Assembly (NCBI GenBank): GCA_016880395.1
Contig: JAEHDN010000151.1
Coordinates: forward strand, 1 to 11,267
Length of the DNA stretch: 11,267 bases
Direction: 5' to 3'
From: Candidatus Eiseniibacteriota bacterium
GTDB lineage: Bacteria > Eisenbacteria > RBG-16-71-46 > SZUA-252
Under the pieces are notes generated by a model that ran no database searches, had not been told where the DNA came from, and saw only the letters and a list, made by a program, of their open reading frames with translations. The translations under genes and the position numbers were made by a program. Numbering within the stretch: position 1 is the stretch's first letter; each line of letters begins with the position of its first letter. Below, in pieces: positions 1 to 6,562 of this stretch.

Positions 1-1
1 G

Positions 2-355
2 ATCCCGATCGTCTGCCCCGACCTGACGCAAAAGCCCTGGGCGTCCCGGCTCACCGATGAGTTCCGCTCGGGGGCGTGCCACGCCGGGCGTTACGAGGGC
101 TCGATCGTGATGGCTGAGCGGGCCAGCCTCGTGCGGGACGACGTCCGGCGTGCGCTGCCGCCCAATCCCGCGTCCCTCTCGCGCGCGATCCGTGCCGGGG
201 CGTCGACGTTCGAGGAGGCCGGAGGTCCGCGAGCCTACTTCGGCTGGCCCGCGGACGCGTCCGCGGAGGAGGGGCGCGCGACCGTCCAGGCGCTCGGTCA
301 GATCCTCTGCGACACCGTGCTCGAGGCGCTCGAGCCGGGGCGCGCGACGCCGTGA
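2..355 (+). CDS. Creatininase-family amidohydrolase, C-terminal part (5' end outside window)
   Basis: The frame is open from the left edge and gives the last 117 residues of a protein whose family is usually about 240-270 long. Seen: a GACHAGRYEGS motif (residues 24-34 of this fragment), matching the HAGxxE metal-site signature of creatininase-type hydrolases, followed by a helical C-terminal region. Family knowledge: these are metal-dependent enzymes that cleave cyclic or linear amides; they include creatininase and the formamide hydrolase ArfB. The stop overlaps the next start by four bases, so it belongs to the operon. Inference: the operon has KynA and KynU but no recognisable kynurenine formamidase (KynB), so this protein may deformylate N-formylkynurenine. 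It could instead act on an amide or ring intermediate of the anthranilate branch. Family assignment is fairly firm; the substrate is a guess. Confidence 0.8.
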   Translation: MPIVCPDLTQKPWASRLTDEFRSGACHAGRYEGSIVMAERASLVRDDVRRALPPNPASLSRAIRAGASTFEEAGGPRAYFGWPADASAEEGRATVQALGQILCDTVLEALEPGRATP

Positions 356-1128
356 CACCACCCGTCCGGCGGACCGCCGTCATCACCGGGGCGGGACGGG
401 GGATCGGCGCGGCCATCGCGCGGGCGCTCGCGGATCGGGGGATCGCGGTGCTTCTCGCCGCGCGCCATCCCTCCGAGGTGGAGGCGGTGGCGGCGGACCT
501 CCGGGCACGGGGAGGCTCCGCGTGGGGCGCCGTGTGCGACGTCGCGGACGAGGCGAGCGTGCGCGCGCTGGGCCGAGAGGCTGCGACCAGGCTCGAGCGC
601 GTGGACATCCTCGTCAACAATGCCGGGGTGTCGAGCTCCGCGCCGCTTAGGCGGCTCGAGCTCGAGGAGTGGAACCGCGTGCTCGCGGTCAACGCGACCG
701 GCGTCTTCCTCTGCACGCGGGAGTTCGCGCCCGCGATGGCGGAGCGAGGGTGGGGGCGCGTGATCACGATCGCGTCCACCTCGGGGCTCGAGGGCGGCCG
801 CTACATCGCGCATTACTGCGCGTCGAAGCACGCGGCGGTCGGCTTCACGCGGGCGGCCGCGCTCGAGCTGTCCGACCGCGGCGTCACGGTGAACGCGATC
901 TGCCCCGCGTACGTCGACACGCCGATGACGGTGCGGACGCTCGAGAACGTGGAGCGAAAGACCGCGCTCGGCCGCGATGCGGCGCTCGAGGCGGTTCTCG
1001 CCGCCGCGGGCCAGGAGCGGCTCATTCGCCCCGAGGAGGTGGCCGCGGAAGTGGTGCGCCTTTGTCGCGAGGACGCGACGGAGACGGGGCAGGCGATCGT
1101 CCTCAACGGGAGGAGTCGAGCGACATGA
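352..1128 (+). CDS. Short-chain dehydrogenase/reductase (SDR), probable 3-hydroxyacyl-CoA dehydrogenase of the anthranilate pathway
   Basis: 258 residues, a normal length for a classical SDR. Seen: the nucleotide-binding motif TGAGRGIG (residues 12-19), the NNAG motif (89-92), and the catalytic set Ser142, Tyr155 and Lys159 with the usual spacing (YCASK). The C-terminal stretch ETGQAIVLNG replaces the common TGQ...DGG ending. The cytoplasmic enzyme would oxidise or reduce a hydroxyl/keto group with NAD(P). The GTG start at 352 is chosen because it gives the normal short lead (about ten residues) before the Rossmann strand and forms a GTGA overlap with the upstream stop; no strong ribosome binding site is visible. 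Placed with a crotonase and an acyl-CoA dehydrogenase, it most likely performs the 3-hydroxyacyl-CoA oxidation step after ring opening. Sequence alone cannot fix the substrate. Confidence 0.88.
   Translation: MTPPVRRTAVITGAGRGIGAAIARALADRGIAVLLAARHPSEVEAVAADLRARGGSAWGAVCDVADEASVRALGREAATRLERVDILVNNAGVSSSAPLRRLELEEWNRVLAVNATGVFLCTREFAPAMAERGWGRVITIASTSGLEGGRYIAHYCASKHAAVGFTRAAALELSDRGVTVNAICPAYVDTPMTVRTLENVERKTALGRDAALEAVLAAAGQERLIRPEEVAAEVVRLCREDATETGQAIVLNGRSRAT
1111..1115 (+). promoter_or_regulatory. Ribosome binding site for the Rid-family gene
   Basis: AGGAG lies 9 bases before the ATG at 1125, inside the 3' end of the SDR gene. It supports this start, which gives a normal-length Rid protein, over start codons further upstream in the same open frame. 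Confidence 0.7.
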
Positions 1129-1535
1129 CACCGAAGGCCATCAACCCGGAGTCGCTGGGCGCGCCCAAGGGGTACAGCCACGGCGTGCTCGGTCCCGAGG
1201 GCGGCCGCGTGCTCTACGTCGCGGGGCAGCCGGGCTGGGACGCCGCCGAGTCCGGTCCCGCGCCGGGCTTCGCCGAGCAGTTCGCGCGCGCGCTCGACCG
1301 GGTGCTCGTCGTGGTGCGCGAGGCGGGCGGGCGCCCCGAGGACGTCGCGCGGATGACGGTCTACGTCACGGACCTCGACGCCTACCGCGCCGCCCTCGAG
1401 CCGCTCGGTCGCGTGTGGCGCGCCCGATTCGACCGGCGCTATCCCGCGATGGCGATGGTCCAGGTGACTGGGCTCGTGGACGAGGGCGCGGTCGTCGAGA
1501 TCGAGGCCACCGCCGTGATCGGAGGGACGCCGTGA
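1125..1535 (+). CDS. Rid (YjgF/YER057c/UK114) family protein lacking the deaminase arginine
   Basis: 136 residues, slightly longer than E. coli RidA. Seen: the family core LYVAGQPGWD (30-39), FAEQFARALDRVL (49-61), the AGGRPEDVARMTVYVTDLD block (67-85), and a C-terminal VEIEATAVIG (124-133). Glu125 aligns with the conserved RidA glutamate. At the place of the RidA Arg (FPARS in E. coli) this protein reads YPAMA, so Met109 replaces the arginine needed for 2-aminoacrylate deaminase activity. It therefore belongs to a Rid subgroup other than archetypal RidA. Context: the flavoenzyme product, 2-amino-5-oxocyclohex-1-enecarboxyl-CoA, is an enamine, so hydrolysis of that enamine or its imine is an attractive role. 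The missing arginine means the chemistry would have to differ. Start and stop both form four-base overlaps with neighbours. Confidence 0.87.
   Translation: MTPKAINPESLGAPKGYSHGVLGPEGGRVLYVAGQPGWDAAESGPAPGFAEQFARALDRVLVVVREAGGRPEDVARMTVYVTDLDAYRAALEPLGRVWRARFDRRYPAMAMVQVTGLVDEGAVVEIEATAVIGGTP
1521..1525 (+). promoter_or_regulatory. Ribosome binding site for the crotonase-family gene
   Basis: GGAGG lies 6 bases before the GTG at 1532. It decides in favour of this GTG over starts upstream in the same open frame, which run antiparallel in sense to nothing recognisable and have no homology-like content. Confidence 0.7.
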
Positions 1536-2338
1536 CGGCTCCGTCCCCCCACTCCTTCCGGTTCGAGATCGATGGAGCGACCCAGGTCGCGCGGATCACG
1601 CTGGATCGACCCGACCGCCTGAACGCGCTCACGTTCGAGGTCTACGCCGAGCTGCGCGACCTCTTCGCCCGGCTCGACACGGAGCCCGGCGTGCGCGCCG
1701 TCGTCCTCCCCGGATCGGGGCGGGCCTTTTGCTCCGGCGGGGACGTCGAGGACATCATCGGCGCTCTCTTCGCGCGCGATGCCGCCGGGCTCCGCGAGTT
1801 CACCCGGATGACCTGCGACTTGATCCTCAACATCCGACGCTGCCGCCGGCCGGTGATCGCCGCGCTCAACGGGACGGTCGCCGGCGCCGGAGCGGTGATC
1901 GCCGCGGCATGCGATGTCCGCATCGCGTCGGAAACAGCCAAGATCGCGTTCCTCTTCGTGCGCGTGGGGCTCTCGGGGGCGGACATGGGAGCCTCGTGGC
2001 TCCTGCCTCGGCTCGTGGGGCACGGACGCGCGACCGAGATGTTGATGACGGGCGATTTCGTGGATGCGCGCCGCGCCTACGAGATCGGCCTCTATCAGGC
2101 CGTGGTTCCGGTCGACCGCGTGGTCGCCGAGGCGACGGCCCTCGCCGAGCGCCTCGCGCGCGGCCCCGCCGAGGCGCTCGCCGTCACCAAGCGCGCGCTC
2201 GACGCCGAGTGGGCCCTCGACTTCGAGACGGCGCTCGCCCACGAGGCGGATGTCCAGGCCGCGCTCATGGAGCAGCCGGACTTCCGTGAAGCCTACGAGG
2301 CGTTTCGCGCGAAGCGGGAGCCGAAGTTCCGCGGATGA
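1532..2338 (+). CDS. Enoyl-CoA hydratase/isomerase (crotonase) family enzyme without the two hydratase glutamates; possible ring-opening hydrolase
   Basis: 268 residues, a full crotonase domain. Seen: the ITLDRPDRLNAL entry strand (22-33), the oxyanion-hole segments RAFCSGGDVED (64-74) and NGTVAGAGAVIAAACD (113-128), and the LPRLVG block from 158. Aligning without gaps from the CD at 127-128 to rat mitochondrial hydratase, the catalytic Glu144 and Glu164 positions are Val122 and Phe142 here. Asp151 sits in GLSGADMG, near where some crotonases (MenB, dienoyl-CoA isomerase) carry an active-site aspartate. A standard syn-hydratase mechanism is therefore unlikely. In this operon a crotonase of this kind could hydrate a conjugated intermediate in another way or hydrolytically open the cyclic beta-keto-acyl-CoA, as BadI does for 2-ketocyclohexanecarboxyl-CoA. 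Family is certain; activity is inference. GTG start, GTGA overlap with the Rid gene. Confidence 0.9.
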   Translation: MTAPSPHSFRFEIDGATQVARITLDRPDRLNALTFEVYAELRDLFARLDTEPGVRAVVLPGSGRAFCSGGDVEDIIGALFARDAAGLREFTRMTCDLILNIRRCRRPVIAALNGTVAGAGAVIAAACDVRIASETAKIAFLFVRVGLSGADMGASWLLPRLVGHGRATEMLMTGDFVDARRAYEIGLYQAVVPVDRVVAEATALAERLARGPAEALAVTKRALDAEWALDFETALAHEADVQAALMEQPDFREAYEAFRAKREPKFRG

Positions 2339-3489
2339 CCAGGCCCGATCCGGTCCCCGTGCGCGCGTTCCTGGACGAGGCGCACCACGCGCTCGCGGCG
2401 CTCGCTGGCGCGTTCGCGACGGAGACCGCGGCCGTCCTGCCGGAGCCTCGGGACGACGCGGAGGCGAGGACGCGCGCGCGCGAGTGGCTCGCCCGGTTGG
2501 GCGAAGGGGGATGGCTCGAGCCGATCCGCCGCCAGGACTGGCGCGCCTGCTGCCTCACGCGCGAGGCGCTCGGTGCGGCGTCGCCGCTCGCCGACGCGGT
2601 CTTCGCGCTCCAGGGGCTCGCCACGGTCCCGCTCCTTCTCGCGGCGAACGAGGCGATGCGATCGCGCTGGCTCGACGACGCAATCCACGGTCGCGCGATG
2701 GGCGCCTTCGCGATGACCGAGCCCGAGGCGGGCTCGGATGTCGCGGCGATCGCGACCAGCGCCAGGCGCGAGGGCTCCGCCTACGTGCTCGATGGCTCGA
2801 AGACCTTCATCTCGAACGCGGGGATCGCCGACTTCTACGCCGTGTTTGCCACGACCGACCCGTCGCTCGGCGGGAAGGGGATCTCCTGCTTCGTCGTACC
2901 GGCAGAGACGCCCGGCCTCCGATTCACTCGCGCGCAGGTGCTCGCGGCGCCGCATCCGCTCGGCGAGATCGCGTTCGAGGGGTGCCGCGTTCCCGAGGCG
3001 AACCGGCTCGGCCCCGAGGGGCGAGGCTTCGCGCTCGGCTTGAAGACGCTCGATCGCCTCCGCGCCACGGTCGGGGCGGCTGCCTGCGGCATGGCCTCGC
3101 GCGCGCTCGACGAGGCGCTCCGCCACGCGCGCGCGCGCCGCCAGTTCGGGAAGCCGCTCGCCGAGTTCCAGCTCGTCCAGGAGAAGCTCGCGCGCATGGC
3201 GATCGACCTGACGGCGGCAAGGCTCCTCGTCTACCGTGCCGCGTACGAGGCGGACCGCGGCGCCGAGCGCGTCACGGTCGAGGCGGCCATGGCGAAGGCG
3301 TTCGCGACCGAGGCGGCCCAGCGCATCATCGACGACGCGGTGCAGATCCTGGGAGGTGCGGGCGTGCTCGCCGAGAGCCCGGTGGACCGTCTCTACCGCG
3401 CGGTGCGCGCGCTCCGGATCTACGAGGGGACGACCGAGATCCAGCATCTCGTGATCGCCGGGCACATGGTGAAGGAGGGGCAGGCTTGA
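2335..3489 (+). CDS. Acyl-CoA dehydrogenase
   Basis: 384 residues, a typical size for short/medium-chain acyl-CoA dehydrogenases. Seen: N-terminal helical domain (about 1-120), the flavin-contacting AFAMTEPEAGSDV in the middle beta domain, KTFISNAG, then the C-terminal helical domain with RRQFGKPLAEFQ, QILGGAGV and RIYEGTTEIQ. Glu364, just before GTTEIQ, is at the place of the MCAD/SCAD catalytic base. FAD-bound, it would form a 2,3-enoyl-CoA and pass electrons to an electron-transfer flavoprotein. In this operon it probably dehydrogenates a cyclic or already opened acyl-CoA made downstream of the 2-aminobenzoyl-CoA monooxygenase/reductase. ATG overlaps the crotonase stop (ATGA). The N-terminal domain looks somewhat divergent, with an acidic, Arg/Ala-rich stretch before residue 60. 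Confidence 0.92.
   Translation: MTRPDPVPVRAFLDEAHHALAALAGAFATETAAVLPEPRDDAEARTRAREWLARLGEGGWLEPIRRQDWRACCLTREALGAASPLADAVFALQGLATVPLLLAANEAMRSRWLDDAIHGRAMGAFAMTEPEAGSDVAAIATSARREGSAYVLDGSKTFISNAGIADFYAVFATTDPSLGGKGISCFVVPAETPGLRFTRAQVLAAPHPLGEIAFEGCRVPEANRLGPEGRGFALGLKTLDRLRATVGAAACGMASRALDEALRHARARRQFGKPLAEFQLVQEKLARMAIDLTAARLLVYRAAYEADRGAERVTVEAAMAKAFATEAAQRIIDDAVQILGGAGVLAESPVDRLYRAVRALRIYEGTTEIQHLVIAGHMVKEGQA
3472..3478 (+). promoter_or_regulatory. Strong ribosome binding site for the TTG-started flavoenzyme gene
   Basis: AAGGAGG, close to a full Shine-Dalgarno match, stands 7 bases before the TTG at 3486. It is the strongest such site I see in the operon and supports the rare TTG start. 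It may offset the weak start codon for the largest protein of the set. Confidence 0.75.
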
Positions 3490-5735
3490 GGGCGGCCGTG
3501 ATCGGCGGCGGTCCGGCCGGGCTCTTCTTCGCGCTCCTCCTCAAGAAGGCCGATCCCGCCCACCAGGTGGAGGTCTACGAGCGAAACCGGCTCGAGGACA
3601 CCTTCGGCTTCGGCGTCGTCTTCTCCGACGCGACGGAGGAAGCGCTCGCGCAGGCGGACCCGGAGGTGACGGCCGCCATGGGAGCCCAGGCGCACCGGTG
3701 GGACGACATCGAGATCCACTACAAGGGCTCGGTCCTCCGCTCCACGGGACACGGCTTCTCCGGGCTCTCGCGCAAGACGCTCCTCAAGCTCCTCGCGGAT
3801 CGCTGCCGCGCGGCGGGTGTGCGGCTCTGCTTCGAGCGCGAAGTCAAGGACCCCGAGGACCTGCGCGGGGCGGATCTCGTGCTCGCGGCGGACGGCGTCC
3901 AGTCGGCGGTGCGGGAGCGCTACCGGGAGCACTTCCGCCCCACGTTGGACGTTCGCCCCAACCGCTTCGTCTGGCTCGGCACGACGAAGCCGTTCCCGGC
4001 GTTCACCTTCTATTTCAAGCGGGACCAGCACGGGCTCTGGCGCGTGCACGCCTACCAGTACGAGCCCGGCGCCTCCACGTTCATCGTCGAGGCGCGCGAG
4101 GAGACCTGGCGCGCCGCGGGTCTCGACCGGGCCGACGAGGCCGCGACGCTCCGCTTCTGCGAGCGGCTCTTCGCCGAGGAGCTGGAGGGGCACGGGCTCG
4201 TCTCGAACCGCTCCATCTGGCGGGCGTTTCCGACGGTGCGGAACGAGCGCTGGAGCCACGGGAACGTCGTCCTCATGGGAGACGCGGCCCACACGGCGCA
4301 CTTCTCGGTCGGGTCCGGGACGAAGCTGGCCATGGAGGACGCGAGCGCGCTCGTGCGGGCGCTCCAGACGAGCGGCGACGTTCCGGCGGCGCTCGGGGCC
4401 TACGAGGCCGCGCGGCGTCCGGCGGTCGAGAGCCTCCAGCGCGCCGCGCAGGCGAGTCTCCAGTGGTTCGAGGACACCGAGCGCTACATGGACCTGGATC
4501 CGATCACGTTCGCGTTCACGCTCCTGACGCGAAGCCTCCGCGTGACGCACGAGAATCTCAAGGTGCGGGACCCCGTGTTCATCGCCACCGTGGATGCGCG
4601 GTTCGCCGCGGAGGCGGCGCGCCGCTCGGGCACGCCCGCTCCGCCGGAGCCGGCGCCGCCCCCCATGTTCACGCCGCTTCGGCTCCGCGGCCTCCTCCTC
4701 CCGAACCGTGTCGCCGTGTCGCCGATGTGCCAGTACTCGGCCACGGACGGCATGCCGGACGACTGGCATCTCGTCCACCTGGGAACGCGGGCCATGGGGG
4801 GCGCCGGGCTCGTGTTCGCGGAGATGACCGACGTGAGCGAGGAGGGGCGGATCTCGCCGGGCTGCACCGGGCTCTATCGGCCGGAGCACGCCGCCGCGTG
4901 GAAGCGGATCGTGGACTTCGTGCACGAGCAGACGCCCGCGAAGATCGCGATCCAGCTCGGGCACGCGGGCCGGAAAGCCTCCACCCGGCGCTCCTGGGAG
5001 GGGGACAACGAGCCGCTTCCGCAGGGGAACTGGCCGGTCCTCGCACCCTCGGCGATCCCGTACTACCCGCACAGTCAGCTCCCCCGCGAGATGACCCGTG
5101 GGGACATGAATCGCGTGCTCGACGAGTACGAGCGCGCGACCTCGCTCGCGATCGAGGCGGGCTTCGATCTGCTCGAGATCCACATGGCGCACGGCTATCT
5201 GCTCGCGAGCTTCATCTCGCCGCTCACGAACCGGCGGGACGACTACGGCGGCTCGCTCGAGAATCGGATGCGCTTCCCGCTCGAGGTGTTCGACCGGGTC
5301 CGCCGTGTCTGGCCCGAGGAGAAGCCGATGTCGGTCCGCATCTCGGCGGTCGACTGGCATCCGGAGGGGCACGGCCCCGAGGACGCGGTCCTGGTCGCTC
5401 GTGCCCTCAAGGAACATGGATGTGACATCGTGGACGTCTCGGCCGGCCAGACGATCCCCGACCAGAAGCCCGTCTACGGGAGGCTGTTCCAGACCCCGTT
5501 CTCCGACCGTATCCGCCACGAGGTGGGTATCGCCACGATGGCGGTGGGCAACATCTCGTCCTATGCCGACGTGAACACGATCCTGGCCGCGGGGCGGGCG
5601 GATCTCTGCCTTCTCGCGCGCGCCCATCTGTGGGATCCGTACTGGACGCGCCACGCGGCGTACGAGCTGGGCTATTCTCTGCCGTGGCCGTCCCCGTACG
5701 AGTCCCTCGATCGATATCGGCCGCGATTCACATGA
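3486..5735 (+). CDS. 2-Aminobenzoyl-CoA monooxygenase/reductase-type fusion (FAD monooxygenase + old yellow enzyme)
   Basis: 749 residues in two flavin domains. Domain 1 (about 1-380) is a class A FAD monooxygenase: GGGPAG at 7-12 for the dinucleotide fold and GDAAHTAHF with Asp266 for FAD. A Pro/Ala-rich linker (about 380-393) leads to domain 2 (394-749), an old yellow enzyme fold: LPNRVAVSPMCQYSA at its start, HMAHGYLL with His566/His569, FISPLTNRRDDYGGSLENR, and CLLARAHLWDP near the end. Family knowledge: such fusions from Azoarcus evansii hydroxylate then reduce 2-aminobenzoyl-CoA with O2 and NADH, giving 2-amino-5-oxocyclohex-1-enecarboxyl-CoA. Databases often label homologues salicylyl-CoA 5-hydroxylase/oxidoreductase; the adjacent kynA and kynU favour anthraniloyl-CoA. 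Start is TTG, placed directly before RAAVIGGGPAG and forming a TTGA overlap with the dehydrogenase stop. Confidence 0.9.
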   Translation: MRAAVIGGGPAGLFFALLLKKADPAHQVEVYERNRLEDTFGFGVVFSDATEEALAQADPEVTAAMGAQAHRWDDIEIHYKGSVLRSTGHGFSGLSRKTLLKLLADRCRAAGVRLCFEREVKDPEDLRGADLVLAADGVQSAVRERYREHFRPTLDVRPNRFVWLGTTKPFPAFTFYFKRDQHGLWRVHAYQYEPGASTFIVEAREETWRAAGLDRADEAATLRFCERLFAEELEGHGLVSNRSIWRAFPTVRNERWSHGNVVLMGDAAHTAHFSVGSGTKLAMEDASALVRALQTSGDVPAALGAYEAARRPAVESLQRAAQASLQWFEDTERYMDLDPITFAFTLLTRSLRVTHENLKVRDPVFIATVDARFAAEAARRSGTPAPPEPAPPPMFTPLRLRGLLLPNRVAVSPMCQYSATDGMPDDWHLVHLGTRAMGGAGLVFAEMTDVSEEGRISPGCTGLYRPEHAAAWKRIVDFVHEQTPAKIAIQLGHAGRKASTRRSWEGDNEPLPQGNWPVLAPSAIPYYPHSQLPREMTRGDMNRVLDEYERATSLAIEAGFDLLEIHMAHGYLLASFISPLTNRRDDYGGSLENRMRFPLEVFDRVRRVWPEEKPMSVRISAVDWHPEGHGPEDAVLVARALKEHGCDIVDVSAGQTIPDQKPVYGRLFQTPFSDRIRHEVGIATMAVGNISSYADVNTILAAGRADLCLLARAHLWDPYWTRHAAYELGYSLPWPSPYESLDRYRPRFT

Positions 5736-5737
5736 CC

Positions 5738-5742
5738 GGAGG
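5738..5742 (+). promoter_or_regulatory. Ribosome binding site for kynA
   Basis: GGAGG in the 16-bp gap after the flavoenzyme gene lies 9 bases before the GTG at 5752. It picks the GTG as start; the nearby ATG at 5732 is in another frame. Confidence 0.7.
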
Positions 5743-5751
5743 CTCCGCGCC

Positions 5752-6534
5752 GTGGGGTTGACCTATTCCAGCTACCTCAAGCTCGACGAGCTCCTCTCGC
5801 TCCAGAAGCCGGTTTCCGACGGGCCGGAGCACGACGAGACGCTCTTCATCATCGTCCACCAGGTCTACGAGCTCTGGTTCAAGGAGATGCTCCACGAGCT
5901 CGACTTCCTGAAGGGGCTTCTCGAGCGGGACGAGGACATGCGCGCCCAGCACACGCTGAAGCGGGTGCTCACGATCCTCAAGGTCGTGGTGGCGCAGATC
6001 GATGTGCTCGAGACGATGACCCCGCTCGAGTTCCTCACCTTCCGCGAGCGGCTCGAGTCGGGGAGCGGGTTCCAGTCCTTCCAGTTCCGCGAGCTCGAGT
6101 TCCTCCTCGGCATGCGGAACGCGGCCGCGCTCACGCGCTACCCTGCGGAAAGCGAGGCGCGGAAGCGGCTCGAGCGACGCATGACCGAGCCCTCGCTCTG
6201 GGACGCATTCCTTCACTACCTCGCGGGGAAGGGGCACGACGTTCCCAGGCCGCTCCTCGAGCGGGACCGGAGCGGCGTCGTGCGCGAGGCGCCGGAGCTC
6301 CATCCGCTCCTCCTCGATCTCTATCGCCGCGACCCTGCCGTGCGCGCGCTCTGCGAGCGCCTGGTCGATCTCGACGAGGGTTTCCAGGAGTGGCGGTACC
6401 GGCACGTGAAGATGGTGCAGCGCACGATCGGCACGCGCCGCGGCACGGGCGGATCGGAAGGGGCCGCGTACCTCATGACCACGCTGAACCAGCCGTTCTT
6501 CCCGGATCTCTGGGCGATCCGGACGGAGCTGTAG
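5752..6534 (+). CDS. kynA: Tryptophan 2,3-dioxygenase
   Basis: 260 residues, on the short side for bacterial enzymes (about 280-300) because it begins right at the conserved LTYSSYLKLDELLSLQ block. Seen: FIIVHQVYELWFKE, with His36 at the place of the distal active-site histidine; FRERLESGSGFQSFQFRELE, containing the substrate-carboxylate arginine region; and WRYRHVKMVQRTIGTRRGTG, with His218 as probable proximal haem ligand, followed by GGSEGAAYL. The haem enzyme opens the indole ring of L-tryptophan with O2 to N-formylkynurenine, in the cytoplasm. No upstream in-frame start is seen near it, so the GTG is preferred. It lies 16 bp after the monooxygenase/reductase gene and 28 bp before kynureninase, which ties tryptophan oxidation to anthranilate breakdown. 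Family assignment is secure. Confidence 0.96.
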   Translation: MGLTYSSYLKLDELLSLQKPVSDGPEHDETLFIIVHQVYELWFKEMLHELDFLKGLLERDEDMRAQHTLKRVLTILKVVVAQIDVLETMTPLEFLTFRERLESGSGFQSFQFRELEFLLGMRNAAALTRYPAESEARKRLERRMTEPSLWDAFLHYLAGKGHDVPRPLLERDRSGVVREAPELHPLLLDLYRRDPAVRALCERLVDLDEGFQEWRYRHVKMVQRTIGTRRGTGGSEGAAYLMTTLNQPFFPDLWAIRTEL

Positions 6535-6562
6535 CCGTCCCGGACCCTCCGGACGCGCCGCC

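Noticed and set aside
107..112. ATG near 107 as a start for a small 82-residue protein
   Set aside because: It would remove the HAGxxE metal motif that lies upstream in the same open frame; the gene clearly enters from the left edge.
977..1531. N-terminal extension of the crotonase gene in the same frame
   Set aside because: Arg-rich translation overlying the SDR and Rid genes; the GTG at 1532 has a ribosome binding site and gives the usual crotonase length.
3420..5654. A very long open frame on the - strand (744 codons) opposite the flavoenzyme gene
   Set aside because: It is antisense to two well-supported genes, its translation is Arg/Glu/Leu-rich with no recognisable motif, and long antisense frames are expected from GC-ending codon use.
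5732..5734. ATG overlapping the flavoenzyme stop (ATGA) as a start for the next gene
   Set aside because: It is not in the tryptophan dioxygenase frame and the frame it opens carries no recognisable protein.
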